Positions 23,901-34,000 of a DNA stretch of 64,000 nt are shown piece by piece. Origin of the DNA: Plasmopara viticola (lineage: Eukaryota; Oomycota; Peronosporomycetes; Peronosporales; Peronosporaceae); the NCBI GenBank assembly GCA_001695595.3, contig MBPM02000207.1, positions 1 through 64,000 of the forward strand, written 5' to 3'. The first letter of the stretch is position 1. Each line of letters starts with the position of its first letter. Position numbers and translations under genes: made by a program. A model generated the notes under the pieces. It was not told the origin of the DNA and ran no database searches. It saw only the letters and a list, made by a program, of their open reading frames with translations.

Positions 23901-26900
23901 GAAGCTAGATTGGACGTATCTGAGGCAGAAGGAACAACCGCGCTTCAAATGGAGCAGTTTTCACAAAGTATCTCTTGAAACGCGTGTCTGCATGTCCTGG
24001 AAACAAGAATGGACGTATCTGAGGCCGTACGAAGAAATGGCGCTTCAAATGGAGCGGTTTTCGCTAACTATTTTTTTAAATGCGTGTCTGCATGTCTAGG
24101 AAGCTAGATTGGACGTATTGAGGCCGTAGCAAGTATCGGCGCTTCAAATGGAGCAAATTTAGCTAAGTCATGCTTGAAACGCGTATCTGTGTGTTCAATG
24201 AAGCTAGATGGGACGTATCTGAGGCCGTAGGAATAGTTGACGCTTCAATGGAGCAGTATTCGCTGCGTTACGCTCAAACGCGTGTCTGCATGTTCACGAA
24301 GCTAGATTGGACGTATTTGAGGCGGTAAAAAGAATTGGCGCTTCAAATGAAGCAGTATTCGCTTAGTTACTCTTGTAACGCGTGTCGGCTTGTCCAGAAA
24401 ACTAGATTGGTCGAATCTGAGGCCGTAGAAAGTATTGCTGCCTTAAATGGAGCAGTACTCGCTCTGTTCCGCTTGGAACGCTTGTCCGCATGTCTAGGAA
24501 GCTGTATCGGACGTATCGGAGGCCGTAGGAAGAATTGGCGCTTCAAATGGAGTGGTATTCGCTAAGTATCTCTTGAAATGCATTTCTTCGTGTCCAGGAA
24601 GCTAGATTGGACGTAGCGGAGGCCGTAAGAAGAATCGGCGCTTCAAATTGAGTAATACTCGCTCTGTTTCGCTTGGAACGCATGGCTGCATGTCCAGGAA
24701 GCTAGATTGGACGTATCTGAGGCAGAAGGAACAACCGCGCTTCAAATGGAGCAGTTTTCACAAAGTATCTCTTGAAACGCGTGTCTGCATGTCCTGGAAA
24801 CAAGAATGGACGTATCTGAGGCCGTAGGAAGATGGCGCTTCAAATGGAGCGGTTTTCGCTAAGTATTTTTTTAAATGCGTGTCTGCATGTCTAGGAAGCT
24901 AGATTGGACGTATCTGAGGCCGTAGCAAGTATCGGCGCTTCAAATGGAGCAAATTTAGCTAAGTCATGCTTGAAACGCGTATCTGTGTGTTCAATGAAGC
25001 TAGATGGGACGTATCTGAGGCCGTAGGAATAGTTGACGCTTCAATGGAGCAGTATTCGCTGCGTTACGCTCGAACGCGTGTCTGCATGTTCACGAAGCTA
25101 GATTGGACGTATTTGAGGCGGTAAAAAGAATTGGCGCTTCAAATGAAGCAGTATTCGCTTAGTTACTCTTGTAACGCGTGTCGGCTTGTCCAGAAAACTA
25201 GATTGGTCGAATCTGAGGCCGTAGAAAGTATTGCTGCCTTATATGGAGCAGTACTCGCTCTGTTCCGCTTGGAACGCTTGTCCGCATTCTAGGAAGCTGT
25301 ATCGGACGTATCGGAGGCCGTAGGAAGAATTGGCGCTTCAAATGGAGTGGTATTCGCTAAGTATCTCTTGAAATGCATTTCTTCGTGTCCAGGAAGCTAG
25401 ATTGGACGTAGCGGAGGCCGTAAGAAGAATCGGCGCTTCAAATTGAGTAATACTCGCTCTGTTTCGCTTGGAACGCATGGCTGCATGTCCAGGAAGCTAG
25501 ATTGGACGTATCTGAGGCAGAAGGAACAACCGCGCTTCAAATGGAGCAGTTTTCACAAAGTATCTCTTGAAACGCGTGTCTGCATGTCCTGGAAACAAGA
25601 ATGGACGTATCTGAGGCCGTACGAAGAAATGGCGCTTCAAATGGAGCGGTTTTCGCTAACTATTTTTTTAAATGCGTGTCTGCATGTCTAGGAAGCTAGA
25701 TTGGACGTATCTGAGGCCGTAGCAAGTATCGGCGCTTCAAATGGAGCAAATTTAGCTAAGTCATGCTTGAAACGCGTATCTGTGTGTTCAATGAAGCTAG
25801 ATGGGACGTATCTGAGGCCGTAGGAATAGTTGACGCTTCAATGGAGCAGTATTCGCTGCGTTACGCTCGAACGCGTGTCTGCATGTTCACGAAGCTAGAT
25901 TGGACGTATTTGAGGCGGTAAAAAGAATTGGCGCTTCAAATGAAGCAGTATTCGCTTAGTTACTCTTGTAACGCGTGTCGGCTTGTCCAGAAAACTAGAT
26001 TGGTCGAATCTGAGGCCGTAGAAAGTATTGCTGCCTTAAATGGAGCAGTACTCGCTCTGTTCCGCTTGGAACGCTTGTCCGCATGTCTAGGAAGCTGTAT
26101 CGGACGTATCGGAGGCCGTAGGAAGAATTGGCGCTTCAAATGGAGTGGTATTCGCTAAGTATCTCTTGAAATGCATTTCTTCGTGTCCAGGAAGCTAGAT
26201 TGGACGTAGCGGAGGCCGTAAGAAGAATCGGCGCTTCAAATTGAGTAATACTCGCTCTGTTTCGCTTGGAACGCATGGCTGCATGTCCAGGAAGCTAGAT
26301 TGGACGTATCTGAGGCAGAAGGAACAACCGCGCTTCAAATGGAGCAGTTTTCACAAAGTATCTCTTGAAACGCGTGTCTGCATGTCCTGGAAACAAGAAT
26401 GGACGTATCTGAGGCCGTACGAAGAAATGGCGCTTCAAATGGAGCGATTTTCGCTAAATTTTTTTAAATGCGTGTCTGCATGTCTAGGAAGCTAGATTGG
26501 ACGTATCTGAGGCCGTAGCAAGTATCGGCGCTTCAAATGGAGCAAATTTAGCTAAGTCATGCTTGAAACGCGTATCTGTGTGTTCAATGAAGCTAGATGG
26601 GACGTATCTGAGGCCGTAGGAATAGTTGACGCTTCAATGGAGCAGTATTCGCTGCGTTACGCTCGAACGCGTGTCTGCATGTTCACGAAGCTAGATTGGA
26701 CGTATTTGAGGCGGTAAAAAGAATTGGCGCTTCAAATGAAGCAGTATTCGCTTAGTTACTCTTGTAACGCGTGTCGGCTTGTCCAGAAAACTAGATTGGT
26801 CGAATCTGAGGCCGTAGAAAGTATTGCTGCCTTAATGGAGCAGTACTCGCTCTGTTCCGCTTGGAACGCTTGTCCGCATGTCTAGGAAGCTGTATCGGAC

Positions 26901-27266
26901 GTATCGGAGGCCGTAGGAAGAATTGGCGCTTCAAATGGAGTGGTATTCGCTAAGTATCTCTTGAAATGCATTTCTTCGTGTCCAGGAAGCTAGATTGGAC
27001 GTAGCGGAGGCCGTAAGAAGAATCGGCGCTTCAAATTGAGTAATACTCGCTCTGTTTCGCTTGGAACGCATGGCTGCATGTCCAGGAAGCTAGATTGGAC
27101 GTATCTGAGGCAGAAGGAACAACCGCGCTTCAAATGGAGCAGTTTTCACAAAGTATCTCTTGAAACGCGTGTCTGCATGTCCTGGAAACAAGAATGGACG
27201 TATCTGAGGCCGTACGAAGAAATGGCGCTTCAAATGGAGCGGTTTTCGCTAAGTATTTTTTTAAAT

Positions 27267-27366
27267 GCGTGTCTGCATGTCTAGGAAGCTAGATTGGACG
27301 TATCTGAGGCCGTAGCAAGTATCGGCGCTTCAAATGGAGCAAATTTAGCTAAGTCATGCTTGAAAC
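27267..27366 (+). repeat. Monomer type A (100 bp)
   Basis: Begins gcgtgtctgcatgtctagg and is recognised by ccgtagcaagtatcgg followed by gagcaaatttagctaag. It differs from type E at about 20 of 100 positions by eye. Its main variable site is cgtatctgagg, which becomes cgtattgagg (for example at about 7,229, 13,600, 24,114, 31,287, 50,793, 58,766) or cgtaattgagg (about 3,259, 15,199, 15,998, 16,692, 17,488, 19,595, 61,131). Confidence 0.93.
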
Positions 27367-27465
27367 GCGTATCTGTGTGTTCAATGAAGCTAGATGGGAC
27401 GTATCTGAGGCCGTAGGAATAGTTGACGCTTCAATGGAGCAGTATTCGCTGCGTTACGCTCGAAC
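27367..27465 (+). repeat. Monomer type B (99 bp)
   Basis: Begins gcgtatctgtgtgttcaatg and is recognised by agatgggacg, gtaggaatagttgacgcttc and a one-base-shorter caatggagc where other types have caaatggagc. It ends gctgcgttacgctcgaac. A variant ending gctcaa is confined to about 19.0-24.3 kb, and a cactc variant marks the duplicated block at 16.1 and 17.6 kb. Confidence 0.93.
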
Positions 27466-27565
27466 GCGTGTCTGCATGTTCACGAAGCTAGATTGGACGT
27501 ATTTGAGGCGGTAAAAAGAATTGGCGCTTCAAATGAAGCAGTATTCGCTTAGTTACTCTTGTAAC
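27466..27565 (+). repeat. Monomer type C (100 bp)
   Basis: Recognised by catgttcacgaagctag, gaggcggtaaaaagaattgg and caaatgaagcagtattcgc. It is the most constant type and was used to count HOR copies (80 copies between about 1,093 and 63,730). A TTG inside it (27,521) opens a 76-codon frame that runs into monomers D and E; this recurs by repetition and is not taken as a gene. Confidence 0.93.
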
Positions 27566-27665
27566 GCGTGTCGGCTTGTCCAGAAAACTAGATTGGTCGA
27601 ATCTGAGGCCGTAGAAAGTATTGCTGCCTTAAATGGAGCAGTACTCGCTCTGTTCCGCTTGGAAC
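27566..27665 (+). repeat. Monomer type D (100 bp) with a three-state marker
   Basis: Recognised by gtgtcggcttgtccagaaaac, written here in two parts as gtgtcggcttgtcc and agaaaactagattggtcg, and by gaaagtattgctgcc. Position 27,627-27,636 is a clean lineage marker with three states: ccttaaatgg, ccttatatgg, and ccttaatgg (one base deleted, which shortens the unit to 797 bp). Hand counts over the window are about 38, 18 and 24 copies. The end, tactcgctctgttccgctt, closely matches the end of F. Confidence 0.92.
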
Positions 27666-27765
27666 GCTTGTCCGCATGTCTAGGAAGCTGTATCGGACGT
27701 ATCGGAGGCCGTAGGAAGAATTGGCGCTTCAAATGGAGTGGTATTCGCTAAGTATCTCTTGAAAT
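27666..27765 (+). repeat. Monomer type E (100 bp)
   Basis: Begins gcttgtccgcatgtctagg and is recognised by agctgtatcggacgtatcgg and aatggagtggtattcgc. It ends aagtatctcttgaaat. Together with the next base triplet it makes the sequence ATGCAT, found once per normal HOR at the E/F boundary. E is the left partner in nearly all of the collapsed units between 16.3 and 20.9 kb. Confidence 0.93.
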
Positions 27766-27865
27766 GCATTTCTTCGTGTCCAGGAAGCTAGATTGGACGT
27801 AGCGGAGGCCGTAAGAAGAATCGGCGCTTCAAATTGAGTAATACTCGCTCTGTTTCGCTTGGAAC
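27766..27865 (+). repeat. Monomer type F (100 bp)
   Basis: Begins gcatttcttcgtgtccagg and is recognised by gacgtagcggaggccgtaag and caaattgagtaatactcgc. Its end, tctgtttcgcttggaac, with the start of G, carries a partial match to the mammalian CENP-B box (27,853-27,869). F is the right partner in the E/F hybrids at 16.3-20.1 kb. Confidence 0.93.
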
Positions 27866-27869
27866 GCAT
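27853..27869 (+). promoter_or_regulatory. Weak CENP-B-box-like word (one per HOR, in F/G)
   Basis: The 17 bases tttcgcttggaacgcat resemble the mammalian CENP-B box, whose essential positions are nTTCGnnnnAnnCGGGn. Six of the nine essential positions match: TTCG and the CG of CGGG, but not the central A or the last two G. The D monomer has a poorer version (ttccgcttggaacgctt). Binding is not implied, and the match may be chance. Confidence 0.2.
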
Positions 27870-27964
27870 GGCTGCATGTCCAGGAAGCTAGATTGGACGT
27901 ATCTGAGGCAGAAGGAACAACCGCGCTTCAAATGGAGCAGTTTTCACAAAGTATCTCTTGAAAC
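27866..27964 (+). repeat. Monomer type G (99 bp)
   Basis: Begins gcatggctgcatgtccagg and is recognised by gaggcagaaggaacaaccgc in place of the usual gaggccgta, and by cagttttcacaaagtatc. Copies at about 59,381 and 60,963 share an 11-bp deletion. Copies at about 16,518 and 17,317 carry gcgcgtc in place of gcgcttc. Confidence 0.93.
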
Positions 27965-28064
27965 GCGTGTCTGCATGTCCTGGAAACAAGAATGGACGTA
28001 TCTGAGGCCGTACGAAGAAATGGCGCTTCAAATGGAGCGGTTTTCGCTAAGTATTTTTTTAAAT
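27965..28064 (+). repeat. Monomer type H (100 bp), the most variable type
   Basis: Recognised by catgtcctggaaacaagaat, gtacgaagaaatggcgc, gagcggttttcgctaa and a run of seven T (28,054-28,060) followed by aaatgcg. It is the only AT-rich stretch of the unit. The run of T varies between about five and eight, and the segment after gaggccgta exists in many forms (gtacgaagaaatgg, gtaggaagatgg, gtagaagatgg, gtagaagaaatgg, gtacggaaatgg and others). Some copies contain a B-like patch. Confidence 0.92.
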
Positions 28065-31000
28065 GCGTGTCTGCATGTCTAGGAAGCTAGATTGGACGTA
28101 TCTGAGGCCGTAGCAAGTATCGGCGCTTCAAATGGAGCAAATTTAGCTAAGTCATGCTTGAAACGCGTATCTGTGTGTTCAATGAAGCTAGATGGGACGT
28201 ATCTGAGGCCGTAGGAATAGTTGACGCTTCAATGGAGCAGTATTCGCTGCGTTACGCTCGAACGCGTGTCTGCATGTTCACGAAGCTAGATTGGACGTAT
28301 TTGAGGCGGTAAAAAGAATTGGCGCTTCAAATGAAGCAGTATTCGCTTAGTTACTCTTGTAACGCGTGTCGGCTTGTCCAGAAAACTAGATTGGTCGAAT
28401 CTGAGGCCGTAGAAAGTATTGCTGCCTTAATGGAGCAGTACTCGCTCTGTTCCGCTTGGAACGCTTGTCCGCATGTCTAGGAAGCTGTATCGGACGTATC
28501 GGAGGCCGTAGGAAGAATTGGCGCTTCAAATGGAGTGGTATTCGCTAAGTATCTCTTGAAATGCATTTCTTCGTGTCCAGGAAGCTAGATTGGACGTAGC
28601 GGAGGCCGTAAGAAGAATCGGCGCTTCAAATTGAGTAATACTCGCTCTGTTTCGCTTGGAACGCATGGCTGCATGTCCAGGAAGCTAGATTGGACGTATC
28701 TGAGGCAGAAGGAACAACCGCGCTTCAAATGGAGCAGTTTTCACAAAGTATCTCTTGAAACGCGTGTCTGCATGTCCTGGAAACAAGAATGGACGTATCT
28801 GAGGCCGTACGAAGAAATGGCGCTTCAAATGGAGCGGTTTTCGCTAACTATTTTTTTAAATGCGTGTCTGCATGTCTAGGAAGCTAGATTGGACGTATCT
28901 GAGGCCGTAGCAAGTATCGGCGCTTCAAATGGAGCAAATTTAGCTAAGTCATGCTTGAAACGCGTATCTGTGTGTTCAATGAAGCTAGATGGGACGTATC
29001 TGAGGCCGTAGGAATAGTTGACGCTTCAATGGAGCAGTATTCGCTGCGTTACGCTCGAACGCGTGTCTGCATGTTCACGAAGCTAGATTGGACGTATTTG
29101 AGGCGGTAAAAAGAATTGGCGCTTCAAATGAAGCAGTATTCGCTTAGTTACTCTTGTAACGCGTGTCGGCTTGTCCAGAAAACTAGATTGGTCGAATCTG
29201 AGGCCGTAGAAAGTATTGCTGCCTTAAATGGAGCAGTACTCGCTCTGTTCCGCTTGGAACGCTTGTCCGCATGTCTAGGAAGCTGTATCGGACGTATCGG
29301 AGGCCGTAGGAAGAATTGGCGCTTCAAATGGAGTGGTATTCGCTAAGTATCTCTTGAAATGCATTTCTTCGTGTCCAGGAAGCTAGATTGGACGTAGCGG
29401 AGGCCGTAAGAAGAATCGGCGCTTCAAATTGAGTAATACTCGCTCTGTTTCGCTTGGAACGCATGGCTGCATGTCCAGGAAGCTAGATTGGACGTATCTG
29501 AGGCAGAAGGAACAACCGCGCTTCAAATGGAGCAGTTTTCACAAAGTATCTCTTGAAACGCGTGTCTGCATGTCCTGGAAACAAGAATGGACGTATCTGA
29601 GGCCGTACGAAGAAATGGCGCTTCAAATGGAGCGGTTTTCGCTAAGTATTTTTTTAAATGCGTGTCTGCATGTCTAGGAAGCTAGATTGGACGTATCTGA
29701 GGCCGTAGCAAGTATCGGCGCTTCAAATGGAGCAAATTTAGCTAAGTCATGCTTGAAACGCGTATCTGTGTGTTCAATGAAGCTAGATGGGACGTATCTG
29801 AGGCCGTAGGAATAGTTGACGCTTCAATGGAGCAGTATTCGCTGCGTTACGCTCGAACGCGTGTCTGCATGTTCACGAAGCTAGATTGGACGTATTTGAG
29901 GCGGTAAAAAGAATTGGCGCTTCAAATGAAGCAGTATTCGCTTAGTTACTCTTGTAACGCGTGTCGGCTTGTCCAGAAAACTAGATTGGTCGAATCTGAG
30001 GCCGTAGAAAGTATTGCTGCCTTATATGGAGCAGTACTCGCTCTGTTCCGCTTGGAACGCTTGTCCGCATGTCTAGGAAGCTGTATCGGACGTATCGGAG
30101 GCCGTAGGAAGAATTGGCGCTTCAAATGGAGTGGTATTCGCTAAGTATCTCTTGAAATGCATTTCTTCGTGTCCAGGAAGCTAGATTGGACGTAGCGGAG
30201 GCCGTAAGAAGAATCGGCGCTTCAAATTGAGTAATACTCGCTCTGTTTCGCTTGGAACGCATGGCTGCATGTCCAGGAAGCTAGATTGGACGTATCTGAG
30301 GCAGAAGGAACAACCGCGCTTCAAATGGAGCAGTTTTCACAAAGTATCTCTTGAAACGCGTGTCTGCATGTCCTGGAAACAAGAATGGACGTATCTGAGG
30401 CCGTACGAAGAAATGGCGCTTCAAATGGAGCGGTTTTCGCTAACTATTTTTTTAAATGCGTGTCTGCATGTCTAGGAAGCTAGATTGGACGTATCTGAGG
30501 CCGTAGCAAGTATCGGCGCTTCAAATGGAGCAAATTTAGCTAAGTCATGCTTGAAACGCGTATCTGTGTGTTCAATGAAGCTAGATGGGACGTATCTGAG
30601 GCCGTAGGAATAGTTGACGCTTCAATGGAGCAGTATTCGCTGCGTTACGCTCGAACGCGTGTCTGCATGTTCACGAAGCTAGATTGGACGTATTTGAGGC
30701 GGTAAAAAGAATTGGCGCTTCAAATGAAGCAGTATTCGCTTAGTTACTCTTGTAACGCGTGTCGGCTTGTCCAGAAAACTAGATTGGTCGAATCTGAGGC
30801 CGTAGAAAGTATTGCTGCCTTAATGGAGCAGTACTCGCTCTGTTCCGCTTGGAACGCTTGTCCGCATGTCTAGGAAGCTGTATCGGACGTATCGGAGGCC
30901 GTAGGAAGAATTGGCGCTTCAAATGGAGTGGTATTCGCTAAGTATCTCTTGAAATGCATTTCTTCGTGTCCAGGAAGCTAGATTGGACGTAGCGGAGGCC

Positions 31001-34000
31001 GTAAGAAGAATCGGCGCTTCAAATTGAGTAATACTCGCTCTGTTTCGCTTGGAACGCATGGCTGCATGTCCAGGAAGCTAGATTGGACGTATCTGAGGCA
31101 GAAGGAACAACCGCGCTTCAAATGGAGCAGTTTTCACAAAGTATCTCTTGAAACGCGTGTCTGCATGTCCTGGAAACAAGAATGGACGTATCTGAGGCCG
31201 TACGAAGAAATGGCGCTTCAAATGGAGCGGTTTTCGCTAAGTATTTTTTTAAATGCGTGTCTGCATGTCTAGGAAGCTAGATTGGACGTATTGAGGCCGT
31301 AGCAAGTATCGGCGCTTCAAATGGAGCAAATTTAGCTAAGTCATGCTTGAAACGCGTATCTGTGTGTTCAATGAAGCTAGATGGGACGTATCTGAGGCCG
31401 TAGGAATAGTTGACGCTTCAATGGAGCAGTATTCGCTGCGTTACGCTCGAACGCGTGTCTGCATGTTCACGAAGCTAGATTGGACGTATTTGAGGCGGTA
31501 AAAAGAATTGGCGCTTCAAATGAAGCAGTATTCGCTTAGTTACTCTTGTAACGCGTGTCGGCTTGTCCAGAAAACTAGATTGGTCGAATCTGAGGCCGTA
31601 GAAAGTATTGCTGCCTTAAATGGAGCAGTACTCGCTCTGTTCCGCTTGGAACGCTTGTCCGCATGTCTAGGAAGCTGTATCGGACGTATCGGAGGCCGTA
31701 GGAAGAATTGGCGCTTCAAATGGAGTGGTATTCGCTAAGTATCTCTTGAAATGCATTTCTTCGTGTCCAGGAAGCTAGATTGGACGTAGCGGAGGCCGTA
31801 AGAAGAATCGGCGCTTCAAATTGAGTAATACTCGCTCTGTTTCGCTTGGAACGCATGGCTGCATGTCCAGGAAGCTAGATTGGACGTATCTGAGGCAGAA
31901 GGAACAACCGCGCTTCAAATGGAGCAGTTTTCACAAAGTATCTCTTGAAACGCGTGTCTGCATGTCCTGGAAACAAGAATGGACGTATCTGAGGCCGTAC
32001 GAAGAAATGGCGCTTCAAATGGAGCGGTTTTCGCTAACTATTTTTTAAATGCGTGTCTGCATGTCTAGGAAGCTAGATTGGACGTATCTGAGGCCGTAGC
32101 AAGTATCGGCGCTTCAAATGGAGCAAATTTAGCTAAGTCATGCTTGAAACGCGTATCTGTGTGTTCAATGAAGCTAGATGGGACGTATCTGAGGCCGTAG
32201 GAATAGTTGACGCTTCAATGGAGCAGTATTCGCTGCGTTACGCTCGAACGCGTGTCTGCATGTTCACGAAGCTAGATTGGACGTATTTGAGGCGGTAAAA
32301 AGAATTGGCGCTTCAAATGAAGCAGTATTCGCTTAGTTACTCTTGTAACGCGTGTCGGCTTGTCCAGAAAACTAGATTGGTCGAATCTGAGGCCGTAGAA
32401 AGTATTGCTGCCTTAAATGGAGCAGTACTCGCTCTGTTCCGCTTGGAACGCTTGTCCGCATGTCTAGGAAGCTGTATCGGACGTATCGGAGGCCGTAGGA
32501 AGAATTGGCGCTTCAAATGGAGTGGTATTCGCTAAGTATCTCTTGAAATGCATTTCTTCGTGTCCAGGAAGCTAGATTGGACGTAGCGGAGGCCGTAAGA
32601 AGAATCGGCGCTTCAAATTGAGTAATACTCGCTCTGTTTCGCTTGGAACGCATGGCTGCATGTCCAGGAAGCTAGATTGGACGTATCTGAGGCAGAAGGA
32701 ACAACCGCGCTTCAAATGGAGCAGTTTTCACAAAGTATCTCTTGAAACGCGTGTCTGCATGTCCTGGAAACAAGAATGGACGTATCTGAGGCCGTACGAA
32801 GAAATGGCGCTTCAAATGGAGCGGTTTCGCTAACTATTTTTTTAAATGCGTGTCTGCATGTCTAGGAAGCTAGATTGGACGTATTGAGGCCGTAGCAAGT
32901 ATCGGCGCTTCAAATGGAGCAAATTTAGCTAAGTCATGCTTGAAACGCGTATCTGTGTGTTCAATGAAGCTAGATGGGACGTATCTGAGGCCGTAGGAAT
33001 AGTTGACGCTTCAATGGAGCAGTATTCGCTGCGTTACGCTCGAACGCGTGTCTGCATGTTCACGAAGCTAGATTGGACGTATTTGAGGCGGTAAAAAGAA
33101 TTGGCGCTTCAAATGAAGCAGTATTCGCTTAGTTACTCTTGTAACGCGTGTCGGCTTGTCCAGAAAACTAGATTGGTCGAATCTGAGGCCGTAGAAAGTA
33201 TTGCTGCCTTAAATGGAGCAGTACTCGCTCTGTTCCGCTTGGAACGCTTGTCCGCATGTCTAGGAAGCTGTATCGGACGTATCGGAGGCCGTAGGAAGAA
33301 TTGGCGCTTCAAATGGAGTGGTATTCGCTAAGTATCTCTTGAAATGCATTTCTTCGTGTCCAGGAAGCTAGATTGGACGTAGCGGAGGCCGTAAGAAGAA
33401 TCGGCGCTTCAAATTGAGTAATACTCGCTCTGTTTCGCTTGGAACGCATGGCTGCATGTCCAGGAAGCTAGATTGGACGTATCTGAGGCAGAAGGAACAA
33501 CCGCGCTTCAAATGGAGCAGTTTTCACAAAGTATCTCTTGAAACGCGTGTCTGCATGTCCTGGAAACAAGAATGGACGTATCTGAGGCCGTACGAAGAAA
33601 TGGCGCTTCAAATGGAGCGGTTTTCGCTAAGTATTTTTTTAAATGCGTGTCTGCATGTCTAGGAAGCTAGATTGGACGTATCTGAGGCCGTAGCAAGTAT
33701 CGGCGCTTCAAATGGAGCAAATTTAGCTAAGTCATGCTTGAAACGCGTATCTGTGTGTTCAATGAAGCTAGATGGGACGTATCTGAGGCCGTAGGAATAG
33801 TTGACGCTTCAATGGAGCAGTATTCGCTGCGTTACGCTCGAACGCGTGTCTGCATGTTCACGAAGCTAGATTGGACGTATTTGAGGCGGTAAAAAGAATT
33901 GGCGCTTCAAATGAAGCAGTATTCGCTTAGTTACTCTTGTAACGCGTGTCGGCTTGTCCAGAAAACTAGATTGGTCGAATCTGAGGCCGTAGAAAGTATT

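Larger units (their letters stand above)
27267..28064. repeat. Reference HOR unit, 8-mer of 798 bp (A-H)
   Basis: One intact unit chosen as the type copy. Its monomers measure A 100, B 99, C 100, D 100, E 100, F 100, G 99 and H 100 bp, summing to 798 bp. A unit of 797 bp arises when the D monomer lacks one A. No reading frame stays open across the unit, and every frame has stops within it, so it cannot encode a long repeat protein even though 798 is a multiple of three. D and F share their last 27 or so bases, while E and G share a different ending (aagtatctcttgaaa), which suggests that D-E and F-G descend from one dimer. Confidence 0.95.

Noticed and set aside
27566..27665. tRNA or tRNA-derived SINE, from ggtcgaatctgagg in D resembling a B box
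   Set aside because: The word lacks one T of the GGTTCGANNCC consensus, no A box lies at the right distance, and no cloverleaf or target-site duplications are seen.
27566..27665. Hammerhead ribozyme, a known passenger of some satellites, from ctgagg followed by gaaa in D
   Set aside because: The conserved CUGANGA core is not present (ctgaggc), and no matching stems were found.
28054..28060. Run of T in H as a transcription terminator
   Set aside because: No promoter or transcript is evident, and no GC hairpin precedes it. It is better treated as an AT-rich repeat feature.
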